Origin: Desulfolinea sp964487745
GTDB taxonomy: Bacteria > Chloroflexota > Anaerolineae > Anaerolineales > Villigracilaceae
DNA: 64,000 nt
Direction: 5' to 3'
Assembly (NCBI GenBank): GCA_964487745.1
Contig: CAZASG010000012.1
Coordinates: 20,276-84,275 of the forward strand
Position 1 is the stretch's first letter; each line of letters starts with the position of its first letter. The notes beneath the pieces were generated by a model. It saw only the letters and a list, made by a program, of their open reading frames with translations, was not told the origin of the DNA and made no database searches. Positions 8,515 through 17,104 of the stretch are shown one piece after another. The position numbers and the translations under genes are program-made.

Positions 8515-9011
8515 TTCTTCCAGCTTCTCACAAAAATCTTTTGTTCTATTGTTTGTGGAGATGGTGCGTAATAACAAAGTCGATCCACCTTCAGGAGAGC
8601 CTCTGTGCCGTCTAAACCCGTTTCGGCGAGAAAACAGCCTACTGCCGTGCCTGTGCGCCCCATCCCCGCCCAGCAGTGGATATAGGGCGGTTTGCCAGCT
8701 TTGATGGCGTTGTGGATGGTGTCTAGAATGGCGCGCATATGTGCTTGAGAAGGCACCCCAAAATCGCCAATGGAGAAGCGCTGATATTGAATTTCGACGC
8801 TGTAGAAGCCTGCTCTTTCACGTAAAACCGGTTCGTAGGGAACACGCTCGTGTGGCTCAGTAAGATCAATGAAGGTGCGGATGCCAGCTTCGAGCAGTGC
8901 ATCCAGCCGAAGCGGAGTTTGTTCTTCGTTGTAGCGATGTCCCGGGTATTCGCCCGCCATGAATTGGTTTGGGAGTACCCAGTAAGAGTTATAGGGAGGA
9001 AGTTTTGCCAT
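8511..9011 (-). CDS. protein-tyrosine/dual-specificity phosphatase
   Basis: 166 residues. The P-loop IHCWAGMGRTGTAVGCF carries the CX5R signature (Cys and Arg of HCxxGxxRTG), and the general-acid Asp lies in the preceding IDLTEPHERVPYEP region. Family members dephosphorylate phosphotyrosine or related phosphoesters. The gene overlaps the PilZ gene by one base (TAATG) and the methyltransferase by four bases, so the three are coupled. A role in signalling next to PilZ is plausible but inferred. Confidence 0.88.
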   Translation of the reverse strand: MAKLPPYNSYWVLPNQFMAGEYPGHRYNEEQTPLRLDALLEAGIRTFIDLTEPHERVPYEPVLRERAGFYSVEIQYQRFSIGDFGVPSQAHMRAILDTIHNAIKAGKPPYIHCWAGMGRTGTAVGCFLAETGLDGTEALLKVDRLCYYAPSPQTIEQKIFVRSWKK

Positions 9012-9373
9012 TATGAAATATTGTCGTCTCGTCGGAGCTCGTAGCTTTCGATCATTTGCGCGATGATATTTTTCTCGTTTTTTGTGATCTTCAAGAATTC
9101 AAAGCCAATATTATAAAGTCTTGGGTCTAGATCAGGTTGACACCTGACAACACGGGCTCGGAGGCGTAGAAATTTAGCTGTGACGGAGGGCATTTCCGGC
9201 AGGTCGATGTGCAGATCTATTTCTCTGCCGATCTCAATGCTCTCTTTGCCGATGACCATAAGCCCGCCAAAGGTCAGGTCGCTGAGATAGCCCAGCATTC
9301 GCCCCGTACTCTGCACATATACAGAAGAGTATGCCATCAGATATTTGCGGGGGATCGTTCGTCGTTCTTCCAT
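9011..9373 (-). CDS. PilZ domain protein
   Basis: 120 residues, one PilZ domain. The c-di-GMP motif is visible as RRTIPRKY near the N-terminus (RxxxR) and LSDLTFGGLMV (the D/NxSxxG motif, here DLTFGG with Thr in place of Ser). PilZ domains bind cyclic di-GMP and alter motility, envelope or polysaccharide functions. AAGGAG is six to seven bases before the ATG. Coupled to the phosphatase gene by TAATG. Arg pattern RRTxxRK is near but not exactly canonical, so ligand binding is not certain. Confidence 0.8.
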   Translation of the reverse strand: MEERRTIPRKYLMAYSSVYVQSTGRMLGYLSDLTFGGLMVIGKESIEIGREIDLHIDLPEMPSVTAKFLRLRARVVRCQPDLDPRLYNIGFEFLKITKNEKNIIAQMIESYELRRDDNIS

Positions 9374-9393
9374 CGGATATCTCCTTGCGGGTA

Positions 9394-9837
9394 TCAGGAT
9401 TTTTCTTGCATGATCTCTTCGGCTAATTCAGTTGCCTTTTGAACAAAAAGGGGACAGCGTGCTTGAAAAACACCGCTCTCGCGAGCTTGTTCGAGCTCTT
9501 CCGGAACGATCAAATGATAACCCAGTAATTCTCTGCAAAGCAGTGAACCGTTTTTTTCTTTGAAGCGTCGCATAAGTTCCTGGCTGGCTTCACGGATGGC
9601 TTCTTCGTCATCCGCTGTCGTGGAGCCGAATTTTAGCCCCAGTGACATTAGTGCCCCTGTTACCGCGCCGCAAACTTCGCCGTTTCGTACCATGCCGCCA
9701 CCAAAAGCGGATGCGACCTTGTGGGCGGTTTCTTCGTCTAGCCCGAGTTGGGGGCCAAGCGTGGATAATACTGCCTGAGAGCAGGCGTATCCGTTTTCAA
9801 AGCGGGATCTGGCTTTATTGGGATCTTGATCTGTCAC
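9394..9837 (-). CDS. C_GCAxxG_C_C family redox-type protein
   Basis: 147 residues from a GTG at 9835-9837 preceded by GGAG; the longer ATG frame would overlap the radical SAM gene by 40 bases. The family motif is visible: GYACSQAVL, AFGGGMVRNGEVCGAVTGALM, then CRELLG and CPLFVQKA. Conserved cysteines and glycines suggest a bound cofactor or disulfide-based redox role, often annotated as C-GCAxxG-C-C family. It follows the two radical SAM genes on the same strand by 65 bases, so a role in supplying electrons or handling thiols for the same system is a reasonable guess. Confidence 0.85.
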   Translation of the reverse strand: MTDQDPNKARSRFENGYACSQAVLSTLGPQLGLDEETAHKVASAFGGGMVRNGEVCGAVTGALMSLGLKFGSTTADDEEAIREASQELMRRFKEKNGSLLCRELLGYHLIVPEELEQARESGVFQARCPLFVQKATELAEEIMQEKS

Positions 9838-9902
9838 GATGTTTCTCCAATTCAGATAGGTAAATGTTGATTTGTATTTTTGATTAGAGTTAGGTTCAAT
9901 CT

Positions 9903-11063
9903 TTAAAATTGAATCTGTGTGGTTTTCCAGATCGTTGACCACTCGTCATGCAGGAGATTGCCGAGAATGGTATCTGCCATGCCCTGCATGGGGAGCACAT
10001 CGCCATCCGGTTCGACGTAAAGCCAGACCTTGCCAGCGCCGTCGGGGATTTTTTCTTCGGTGGTTTCCAATGCAACGGGATGGTTCGCCGAATAGGGGAC
10101 AGGCAAATCCCAGGTCAACGAGACGCCCATATGAGCGGCTTGCTCCCGTGCAACTTCAAGAGTCTCGACCTGATCGGGTGAGGCGCTGAGCGAGAGCGAA
10201 TTGATCTCGAGTGAGCCCAGGCGTTTGAGAATGGCATCCAGTTTGGGCGCGGTCTTGGCATTGATCGTCAGGTGGACGGTGGTGTGCAGGTCTTCGGGCA
10301 GGATCACGTCTAGTGCTGCCCAGGATTTCTCATTGTCCGGTTGCAGGATGAAGAGCAGGTGATCAAGCCCTGTCATCAGGAGGGTGTTGAGATATTTTTT
10401 ATCGCTAAGTTTCAGCCCGTCGGTGAGCAGTCCGCTGACCATGCCTTTTGCTTCGGCATATTCGATCAGTTGGGGGAGATCATCACGCAGGGTAGGCTCA
10501 CCTCCGGTAAAGGTGACGTGCGGGATTCCCACCGCCCAAGCTTTGTCGAGAATAGATGTCCACTCAGCGGTGGCAAGCTCACGGTCGACGCGTTTCGTCG
10601 GAGCATCGTCGGCAGAACTGTCATCGGGCAGTTTATAGGTTAGGGCGCAATCCAGACGCAGCGGAGCAGTCAATCCTGCCGAATGGGGGGCGACGCGCTC
10701 AAATCCCAGATAGGAAACGGGATCAAGATCTTCGGTGTGGACGAGGGTGTCGATCCGATCTCTGAAGAGATGGTAGTCTTGCAATGCCAGCTCTTTTTTG
10801 ACGCGATAGCGTTTGGCAACTTCTCCGGCGACTTCAACGGACGAAGTCCCTTTGATAAAGTGATAGGCGTATTCGGTGGCAGTCGGATTGAGATGCAGCA
10901 CTGTGGCGGCGTTGACGACCAACAAGCTGGTGCCATCGCCATGCATGCGTAAATGCAGACGGTAAGCAATTTCGTCATCTTCAGGTGACTGGAAATGCAA
11001 CACGCCCGCAGGGAGGGGCTTGGCGGGGGTGAAAAAATCTCGGATGCTGTTTAGGATACTCAT
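9903..11063 (-). CDS. radical SAM-like protein without cluster cysteines (pseudoenzyme)
   Basis: 386 residues, start ATG at 11061-11063 after AAGGAGAAGCC. Clear paralogue of the next gene upstream: N-terminal PqqD-like domain (residues about 45-110), then a radical SAM barrel with FTGGEPTLRDDLP at 175-187. Where the paralogue has LTYKCNNDCAHC this protein has LTYKLPDDSSAD, so all three CxxxCxxC ligands are replaced (Leu145, Ser149, Asp152). The C-terminal SPASM cysteines are also gone, VEPDGDVLPMQG replacing VEPDGAVLPCQS, and the protein ends early. It has only one Cys (139). It cannot bind the usual [4Fe-4S] clusters, so I infer a scaffolding, substrate-holding or regulatory partner role. 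The frame is intact, arguing against decay. Confidence 0.85.
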   Translation of the reverse strand: MSILNSIRDFFTPAKPLPAGVLHFQSPEDDEIAYRLHLRMHGDGTSLLVVNAATVLHLNPTATEYAYHFIKGTSSVEVAGEVAKRYRVKKELALQDYHLFRDRIDTLVHTEDLDPVSYLGFERVAPHSAGLTAPLRLDCALTYKLPDDSSADDAPTKRVDRELATAEWTSILDKAWAVGIPHVTFTGGEPTLRDDLPQLIEYAEAKGMVSGLLTDGLKLSDKKYLNTLLMTGLDHLLFILQPDNEKSWAALDVILPEDLHTTVHLTINAKTAPKLDAILKRLGSLEINSLSLSASPDQVETLEVAREQAAHMGVSLTWDLPVPYSANHPVALETTEEKIPDGAGKVWLYVEPDGDVLPMQGMADTILGNLLHDEWSTIWKTTQIQF

Positions 11064-11116
11064 GGCTTCTCCTTTATCCACAGATTACGCAGATTTTATA
11101 GTTTTTTAGAAAAGAA

Positions 11117-12481
11117 TCAGCTTGCTAGCTCAAGCTTTATAAGATTTTCCTGTTCGAATTGGAGTGGACAACCGCCACCACATTCGGCGAGCAGGTCGCA
11201 ACTATCACATTTTTCTGGCAAGTTCTGCCGCTCACGCAACTGTACCGACAGCTTATGATTCCAGATCGAATCCCAACTATCGTGCAGAATATTGCCGACA
11301 GGCGTGTAATAGGACTGACAGGGCAGCACTGCTCCATCCGGTTCCACGCACATATTATATTGAGCCGCTGTACAACCCTTGATGCCCAGATCAAGTTTCA
11401 TCGGATCAAAGTTGCAGTACTGTGTCGGTGTATACCAGATCAACTTCTGCCCACGCAGGTCGGTTTTGAAACGGGCGATCTCCAGAATGGGCGCAAGATC
11501 TTTTTCGGGCAGCCCCGTGCCGACAGTTTCGCCATGCCCGGAGTAGATCAGGGCGTTCAAGCCCACAGTCGGGACACCGATCTCAGCCAGAAAGTCGAGT
11601 GTATCCGGGATGGTGTGAACGTTATCTTGTAGCATGGTTGTGTTCGTCATCACGTAGAGAGGCGTTTCAAGGACGTTCCGCAATCCCTGGATGGTCTGCT
11701 TATGTGCGCCTTTCAGCCCGACCATTTGATCGTGGATGTCGGCATCGCTCGATTCGACCGTGATCTGGACGTGATCCAGACCCGCATCAACCAGTTTGGT
11801 GAGGAAGTTTTTATCCGTTAAGCGGCGGGCGTTGGTGTTAAGGCCTGTGATCTGACCATTGGATTCAGCATAGGCGATCAGTTCCGGCAAAAAGTCCATC
11901 AGGGTCGGTTCGCCGCCGGTAAAGACGATATGCGGGATGCCCAACTCCCAGGTGGTGTCGAGAACGCGTTTCCACTCATCCATGCTCATGGAAGGGAAGG
12001 TCCGCTCGCGGGCATTGTAGCAGTGAGCGCAATCATTATTGCATTTGTAGGTCAGCGCCAAATCCATGCGGTAGGGCGCGGAGGGGCGGGCGCTGAAGGG
12101 CATATTCATTTCCAGATCCAACTCGTGGACGGGGCAGGCCCCATCCGGACGGATCAGGTTGGAAAGTTGGAAATTCAGTGTTTCAAGGTCAGCGAGCACT
12201 TGCTCCTTTTGAACGGCATAATTTCTCTGCACGGTCTTGATGATCTCTTTTTCTTCTTTCTTTTCCAAGAGCAGATACGCCATCAAGGCTGCGGTCGGGT
12301 TCAAGTGCATGACCCGATTAGCATTGACGATCAGTGTGCCGTGCCCATCTGCGTCCAGACGCAGGTGGATGCGTGATTTCTCGATCTCTGTTTCACGAAG
12401 ATAATGAAAGAGACCGGTCGGGAGACCGTTTTCTAATGAGCGTTTTTGAAATAAAGTGTTAAATATATTTAGAACAGTCAT
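11117..12481 (-). CDS. radical SAM/SPASM maturase with N-terminal PqqD-like domain
   Basis: 454 residues, start ATG at 12479-12481 after AGAGGAAAT. Residues 35-115 resemble PqqD/RiPP recognition elements (VNANRVMHLNPTAALMAYLLL). The radical SAM motif C147-x3-C151-x2-C154 is in YKCNNDCAHCYN and GGEP at 189-192. The C-terminal SPASM region has CTAAQYNMC, LPCQSYYTP and CDSCDLLAECGGGCPL for auxiliary clusters. Enzymes of this class (PqqE, AlbA, sactipeptide and thioether synthases) modify ribosomal peptides or proteins. No small precursor gene is adjacent; the Cys-Ala tail of the DUF2207 protein two genes upstream is the best candidate substrate, as inference. Confidence 0.9.
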   Translation of the reverse strand: MTVLNIFNTLFQKRSLENGLPTGLFHYLRETEIEKSRIHLRLDADGHGTLIVNANRVMHLNPTAALMAYLLLEKKEEKEIIKTVQRNYAVQKEQVLADLETLNFQLSNLIRPDGACPVHELDLEMNMPFSARPSAPYRMDLALTYKCNNDCAHCYNARERTFPSMSMDEWKRVLDTTWELGIPHIVFTGGEPTLMDFLPELIAYAESNGQITGLNTNARRLTDKNFLTKLVDAGLDHVQITVESSDADIHDQMVGLKGAHKQTIQGLRNVLETPLYVMTNTTMLQDNVHTIPDTLDFLAEIGVPTVGLNALIYSGHGETVGTGLPEKDLAPILEIARFKTDLRGQKLIWYTPTQYCNFDPMKLDLGIKGCTAAQYNMCVEPDGAVLPCQSYYTPVGNILHDSWDSIWNHKLSVQLRERQNLPEKCDSCDLLAECGGGCPLQFEQENLIKLELAS

Positions 12482-12567
12482 ATTTCCTCTTGTAAATACC
12501 AATAAAATAATCGTCTATTGTCCTGTTGTAAGCACAGCCGCCTCTTACTAAGGTGTACCTGTACAAG

Positions 12568-13149
12568 TCACTCTTCATATATTTTCAATAATGATATGGT
12601 TACGTCTTTCCCAAACATTCTGCTGAAGAGCAAACTACTTGTGAAAATAAAAGGAATGATCCACAGAAGATCTTTCGGATAACTCAAATTAAGTTGTAGA
12701 GGATCATCTAACATGGGGTGCTTAATAAATGCTGCGCCTAATAACACGAATACTAGAAAGAAGGAGAGTACCCAGGTTGCGGAAATGGCAGCGATCCGTT
12801 TTTTGCTGGTTTTTGGATAATGGGCGCTAATTTTTATGGCAATACTTAATCCAAACATTATGGGCAATCCTATTCCGGCAAAAATAAGTAATCCGCCTGT
12901 AAGGAGATCTGTGTCAAAGCCTCCATCCATAGCACCTAAAAATGAAGAAACCACAAGTATGGCTGCTGATAATAGAAGCGGGAATATGAGCAATAGCCAC
13001 CCTCGCACCCATCCTTTTGCCAAACGATTTCCAAAAGGTTCTTCATCAAACCGTGACTGTTTGAAAGCGGAGTTCAACCCTTTCTCAAAAGCGCGGTTTA
13101 TCCAGATAACTAAACCAGCGAGAATAAGCATTGTTATGAGAGTGAACAT
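12568..13149 (-). CDS. small integral membrane protein, unknown function
   Basis: 193 residues from the ATG at 13147-13149. The open frame extends further upstream but those codons are an out-of-frame reading of the Cys-Ala tail of the preceding gene, so they are not used. Five hydrophobic segments: MFTLITMLILAGLVIWI, WLLLIFPLLLSAAILVV, LTGGLLIFAGIGLPIMFGLS, SATWVLSFFLVFVLLGAAF and LLWIIPFIFTSSLLF. Ends in a charged tail. Sits between the DUF2207 gene (65 bases) and the radical SAM gene (86 bases) on one strand, so it probably belongs to the same system. No family recognised. Confidence 0.7.
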   Translation of the reverse strand: MFTLITMLILAGLVIWINRAFEKGLNSAFKQSRFDEEPFGNRLAKGWVRGWLLLIFPLLLSAAILVVSSFLGAMDGGFDTDLLTGGLLIFAGIGLPIMFGLSIAIKISAHYPKTSKKRIAAISATWVLSFFLVFVLLGAAFIKHPMLDDPLQLNLSYPKDLLWIIPFIFTSSLLFSRMFGKDVTISLLKIYEE

Positions 13150-13214
13150 ATTAGCTATTTCTCTATTTAGATCAGGAATTGGATGCTGAGTTGTGATTTG
13201 CCATTTTTCGCTTC

Positions 13215-14885
13215 TTAGCGTCCTCCTCCTGCACAGGCGCAGGCGCAGCCCGCACAAGCACAGGCACAGGCGCAGCCACCACCGCCGCTGCTGCGGCCAC
13301 TGGATGAGGGCTTTGGCGGGGGATTAGTGGTCTGCGTTACTTTTCCAGTAAAGTCGTTCAGGTTGCCAATTACTTTTTGTGAGAAAGTCTGGGCGCCACC
13401 GACAACCGAAGCAGCGAAGTCTGCGCCGGGGAGTTGGGGCATGGATGAAGCCAGGCTTTTGCCACTGGGCGATGAAGGTCGAGGAATAGCTGTTTTGGCG
13501 GTACCACGTCCAAATCCGGGGTCGTAGCGTCCCCACCACATCGGCACGTAGACCGGTCCTGTGCGGAATACGTCACGCGTGCGCTGATCGTAGTCCTTGT
13601 CCAGCATTGTCCATTCGAGCGCTTCATCATACATCTGGCTCTTCATTTCAGGTGTGCCGGCAGCTTCGATCTGTGTCCAGGCGCGTTTCATAATATTCTT
13701 GTAATACGCGACAGTTTCCTTGCGGCTGAACCCCTTCATCTTCTTTTCAAGGCTCTTGATCAGATTGACGGTCACTTTCTGGAGTTTTTTGCGTTGATTA
13801 GCACGGTTATTCTTGCCATCGGCAAAAGCTGCCAGAAATTCTTTCTCGTATTCATGCAATTTCTCAGGCAGCGGATCGGTGACTTTAAGACGCAGCGGAT
13901 CGCGCTTGACAACTTCGGCGGCATTCTTTTTGATGACGCCGAAGAGGATCATTGTCATTACCTTATCGAGTGGTTCCTGCATCAGGATGGCGGACTCGAC
14001 CGCGGTCAACCCGCGCTTTATGCCATGTCCTTCGATGGCGATCTTGGGTGGCATATATTTCATTTTTCGTTTGCGTTGAGAGATGCCTCCCATGATGGGG
14101 ATGCCAAGGAAGAAGAAGGCAAAGCCGCAGCACATCAGGGCGCCAATTAGATCGTCTGCGCTGATACCGAGTCTTTCAAAGAGGGAAGGACTGGCAATGG
14201 CTGATTCGGGCACGTAGTTTTTCGGGAAGGATGCGCCAAAGGTATATTGAGTGTAGCCGTTGGCATTTGCATCGTGCCAGGTATAGGTCACGCGCCCGTT
14301 GCCGTCGATATAAGCCTCCGGCTCTTGTGCGGCATTCCAGTTCTTGGGGTAGTGGTAACGCGGCTCATCGGGTTGTACGCCAGTGGGGAGATGTAGTGAG
14401 ACGGTCAGGTCGGTGAAGCCTGTTACGTATTGACTGCCAAACCAGGTGGTGCCGAAAACAGCGCTGGCATAATTATCGTCGTTATCGTCGATATGCAGAA
14501 CTTCATCAATATAGCCGATATAAATATGCACACGTCCGCGCTGACCGGGCTGGATGGCATAACTACCCAGGTCCACTGCGACGCCGCTGCCGCTGCCCTG
14601 ATAATCGGATGAAATGTCAACAGCGTGGCCATCCACATCGGCAGAGATCGAACTAAAGCGATAATTGCTATTGGGCAAGCCCACATCTACAAAGTCGATC
14701 ACATGTGCACCAGGATTATTCGTGAAATAAAAAGTGTAATCCAGGGACATTGAGCCATCATCATTCCAATAGACATGCACCTCTTCCTTGTCTAAAGAAA
14801 AAGAATAGGACTGCGCAAAGGCACTGCTGGTTAAACTAAAAAGCAGAACCAATGCAACCAAGAGAACAAAGAGCCGTCGTTTCAT
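13215..14885 (-). CDS. DUF2207 membrane protein with C-terminal Cys-Ala repeat tail
   Basis: 556 residues from the ATG at 14883-14885 (AAAGGAG upstream). A signal peptide ends near SSAFA; residues 30-240 form the beta-rich extracytoplasmic DUF2207 domain; a hydrophobic stretch ALMCCGFAFFFLGIPIMGG near 245-265 is the membrane helix; about 290 mostly cytoplasmic residues follow (PPKIAIEGHGIKRGLTAVESAIL). The end is low complexity: Ser/Gly then CACACACAGCACACAGGGR (residues 538-556), seven Cys alternating with Ala. DUF2207 proteins commonly end in Gly-rich tails, but this Cys pattern is unusual and points to metal binding or enzymatic crosslinking. Gene lies in one operon with the radical SAM pair. 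Confidence 0.85.
   Translation of the reverse strand: MKRRLFVLLVALVLLFSLTSSAFAQSYSFSLDKEEVHVYWNDDGSMSLDYTFYFTNNPGAHVIDFVDVGLPNSNYRFSSISADVDGHAVDISSDYQGSGSGVAVDLGSYAIQPGQRGRVHIYIGYIDEVLHIDDNDDNYASAVFGTTWFGSQYVTGFTDLTVSLHLPTGVQPDEPRYHYPKNWNAAQEPEAYIDGNGRVTYTWHDANANGYTQYTFGASFPKNYVPESAIASPSLFERLGISADDLIGALMCCGFAFFFLGIPIMGGISQRKRKMKYMPPKIAIEGHGIKRGLTAVESAILMQEPLDKVMTMILFGVIKKNAAEVVKRDPLRLKVTDPLPEKLHEYEKEFLAAFADGKNNRANQRKKLQKVTVNLIKSLEKKMKGFSRKETVAYYKNIMKRAWTQIEAAGTPEMKSQMYDEALEWTMLDKDYDQRTRDVFRTGPVYVPMWWGRYDPGFGRGTAKTAIPRPSSPSGKSLASSMPQLPGADFAASVVGGAQTFSQKVIGNLNDFTGKVTQTTNPPPKPSSSGRSSGGGGCACACACAGCACACAGGGR
13218..13274 (-). repeat. coding repeat for the Cys-Ala tail
   Basis: Nineteen codons encoding CACACACAGCACACAGGGR. 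Codons are mixed (TGC and TGT for Cys; GCC, GCT, GCG and GCA for Ala), so the DNA is not a simple dinucleotide or hexamer expansion; the amino-acid pattern seems to be what is kept. Confidence 0.85.
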
Positions 14886-14933
14886 ACCAAAACTCCTTTT
14901 GCACATATTAACTTGTAAATCTATACGAGATTA

Positions 14934-15296
14934 TTACCACTTAGGTTCTTCAGTGAGTTGATAACTGGTATCGCAGTAAGGGCAAACCACCATTGGTGCA
15001 CCTGCGACCATCTTTATATTATTGCTGGTCAACGATCCGCCACAAGCCTGACATTGCATTGTTTCAAGATTGACTTCACCGGGCAGGTCGATATTCAGCG
15101 ACACATTTTGCTCCCCTGTGGCTGCATCTTTCTTTGCTTTTCGCTGTGCCAGCCAGATCAGCCCAAAACCGATCAGCACATTAAACGCGCCTACACAGAT
15201 CCATGCGGGTTGGGGATCAGAGCCAAATGCCCCCCAGATGAACATGACACCGAAAAAAATCAAAATTGCTGCTGCGATATTTGCAATTATTTTCAT
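14934..15296 (-). CDS. two-helix membrane protein with C-terminal zinc ribbon
   Basis: 120 residues, ATG at 15294-15296 after AGAGGAGC; a UUG one codon earlier is also in frame. Two N-terminal membrane helices (IIANIAAAILIFFGVMFIWG and AWICVGAFNVLIGFGLIWLA), a charged linker, then a rubredoxin-like zinc ribbon with CQACGG and CPYCDTSYQL. First gene of the minus-strand run that continues through the DUF2207 protein and the radical SAM pair (48-base gap), divergent from the mutase gene. Probably an accessory membrane component; no function known. Confidence 0.75.
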   Translation of the reverse strand: MKIIANIAAAILIFFGVMFIWGAFGSDPQPAWICVGAFNVLIGFGLIWLAQRKAKKDAATGEQNVSLNIDLPGEVNLETMQCQACGGSLTSNNIKMVAGAPMVVCPYCDTSYQLTEEPKW

Positions 15297-15353
15297 CAAT
15301 AGCTCCTCTGTTCAATGATTGTGACTGGTAACTTTCAGGAAAGCTCTTTCTAT

Positions 15354-15384
15354 TATAATGGATGGAAAATCCAAATACAGGTGA
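15354..15384 (+). promoter_or_regulatory. -10 box and ribosome-binding site of the mutase gene
   Basis: A perfect TATAAT at 15354-15359 would start transcription near 15366, downstream of the first in-frame ATG (15362). AGGTGA at 15379-15384 is four bases before the second ATG (15389). Together they favour 15389 as the true start. No good -35 was found at 16-18 bases. Confidence 0.5.
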
Positions 15385-15388
15385 CAAA

Positions 15389-17041
15389 ATGGCTATTCAA
15401 GACGATAAAAAACGCTGGGAAAAAGAAACCCTCGAACCTACCCTCAAGAAATTCGCCGAGCGCAAGGATGAATTCAAAACAACATCCGGGATAGAGGTGC
15501 CCCGTATCGCCCTCGACCCGGAACTTGCTCCTGATAAACAGGCACCCCTTGGGTTCCCGGGCGAATATCCATTTACGCGTGGCGTTCAACCGACCATGTA
15601 CCGCGGCAGATTCTGGACAATGCGCCAATATGCGGGATACGCCAGCGCTGAAGAGTCAAATGCTCGTTATCGTTACCTGCTCGAAAACGGACAAACCGGT
15701 CTCTCGGTTGCCTTCGATCTCCCAACCCAGATCGGCTACGACGCCGACGATCCCCTCGCAGTTGGGGAGGTGGGCAAGGTCGGGGTTTCCATCTCCTCGA
15801 TGAAAGATATGGAACAACTCTTCTACGAGATTCCCCTTGAAAAAGTTTCCACCTCGATGACCATCAACGCCCCCGCAGCCATTTTGCTCGCTATGTACAT
15901 CGCTGTCGCTAAAAAACAGGGCGCGGATATCAGCAAGCTGCGCGGCACCATCCAGAATGATATTCTCAAAGAATACGTCGCGCGTGGAACATATATTTTT
16001 CCGCCTGCGCCATCCATGCGCCTGATAACGGATGTTTTCCAATACTGCCAACGCGAAGTGCCACGCTGGAATACGATCAGCATCTCAGGTTACCATATCC
16101 GCGAAGCGGGCTCAACCGCCGTGCAAGAGATGGCCTTCACCCTCGCCAATGGGATGGCTTATGTCCAAGCCGCCATCGACGCGGGTTTGAATGTCGATTC
16201 TTTCGCCCCGCAACTCTCCTTCTTTTTTAACGCCCATAACAATCTTCTCGAAGAAGTTGCCAAATACCGCGCAGCACGCCGATTGTGGGCGCGTACGATG
16301 AAAGAGCGCTTTGGGGCGAAGAATCCCAAATCGCTGAAATTACGTTTCCACACCCAGACCGCTGGGTCCACATTAACAGCACAGCAGCCTGAAAATAACG
16401 TCGCGCGCGTCACCATCCAGGCATTGGCTGCCGTCCTCGGTGGGACGCAATCGCTGCATACCAACAGTATGGACGAAGCCCTCTGGCTCCCGACGGAGAA
16501 GTCGGTGCGTGTAGCCTTGCGGACACAGCAGATCATTGCCCACGAATCTGGTGCAGCCGATACCATTGATCCGCTGGCGGGATCGTTCTACATTGAATAC
16601 CTGACCGACGAAATGGAAAAAGCGGCTGAAGACTATATTGCCAAAATTGACGAGATGGGTGGCGCGCTGAACGCCATCGAGCAGGGCTATATGCAGCGCG
16701 AAATTCAAAACGCCGCTTACGCCGCTCAGAAAGCGATCGAGCGCGAAGAAGAGATCGTCGTCGGTGTGAATAAATTCCAGGTGGATGAAGAGATCGACAT
16801 TGAGCGCCTGAGCGTTGACCCCGCAATCGAGCAGGCACAACGTTCGAAGCTGGAGAAGTTACGAGAAAACAGGGATGAGAAAAAAGTTGCCAAGTTGCGC
16901 GCACGTTTAGAGACTGCTGCCAAAGGTGACGAAAACCTGATGCCCCTCTTTATCGAATGTGTCGAAAACGACATGACTCTCGGCGAAGTGGCGAATACAT
17001 TGCGTGGTGTTTGGGGTGAATACGTGGCGGAAGGTTTTTAA
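15389..17041 (+). CDS. methylmalonyl-CoA mutase, substrate-binding (large) subunit
   Basis: 550 residues from the ATG at 15389; 559 if the upstream ATG at 15362 is used. This is the TIM-barrel part only; the B12-binding domain must be a separate subunit encoded elsewhere, as in Chloroflexota, archaea and actinomycete variants. Substrate residues equivalent to Tyr89 and Arg207 of the Propionibacterium enzyme are Tyr81 (QYAGY) and Arg199 (KEYVARG), with TIQND at 187-191; isobutyryl-CoA mutases have Phe and Gln at these places, so methylmalonyl-CoA is the likely substrate. Also QNDILKEY, SISGYHIREAG and DPLAGSFYIE. Works in propionate/branched-chain metabolism, interconverting methylmalonyl-CoA and succinyl-CoA. 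Confidence 0.95.
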   Translation: MAIQDDKKRWEKETLEPTLKKFAERKDEFKTTSGIEVPRIALDPELAPDKQAPLGFPGEYPFTRGVQPTMYRGRFWTMRQYAGYASAEESNARYRYLLENGQTGLSVAFDLPTQIGYDADDPLAVGEVGKVGVSISSMKDMEQLFYEIPLEKVSTSMTINAPAAILLAMYIAVAKKQGADISKLRGTIQNDILKEYVARGTYIFPPAPSMRLITDVFQYCQREVPRWNTISISGYHIREAGSTAVQEMAFTLANGMAYVQAAIDAGLNVDSFAPQLSFFFNAHNNLLEEVAKYRAARRLWARTMKERFGAKNPKSLKLRFHTQTAGSTLTAQQPENNVARVTIQALAAVLGGTQSLHTNSMDEALWLPTEKSVRVALRTQQIIAHESGAADTIDPLAGSFYIEYLTDEMEKAAEDYIAKIDEMGGALNAIEQGYMQREIQNAAYAAQKAIEREEEIVVGVNKFQVDEEIDIERLSVDPAIEQAQRSKLEKLRENRDEKKVAKLRARLETAAKGDENLMPLFIECVENDMTLGEVANTLRGVWGEYVAEGF

Positions 17042-17104
17042 TTTATAGTAAGATAAAGGAGCTTATACAAAGTAAATCGGGGTAGAAAAAAATTGGAGGG
17101 AAGT

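Noticed and set aside
13150..13257. Upstream extension of the 193-residue membrane protein
   Set aside because: These codons read the Cys-Ala tail of the preceding gene in another frame (Arg/Leu/Cys-rich) and there is no ribosome-binding site for that start.
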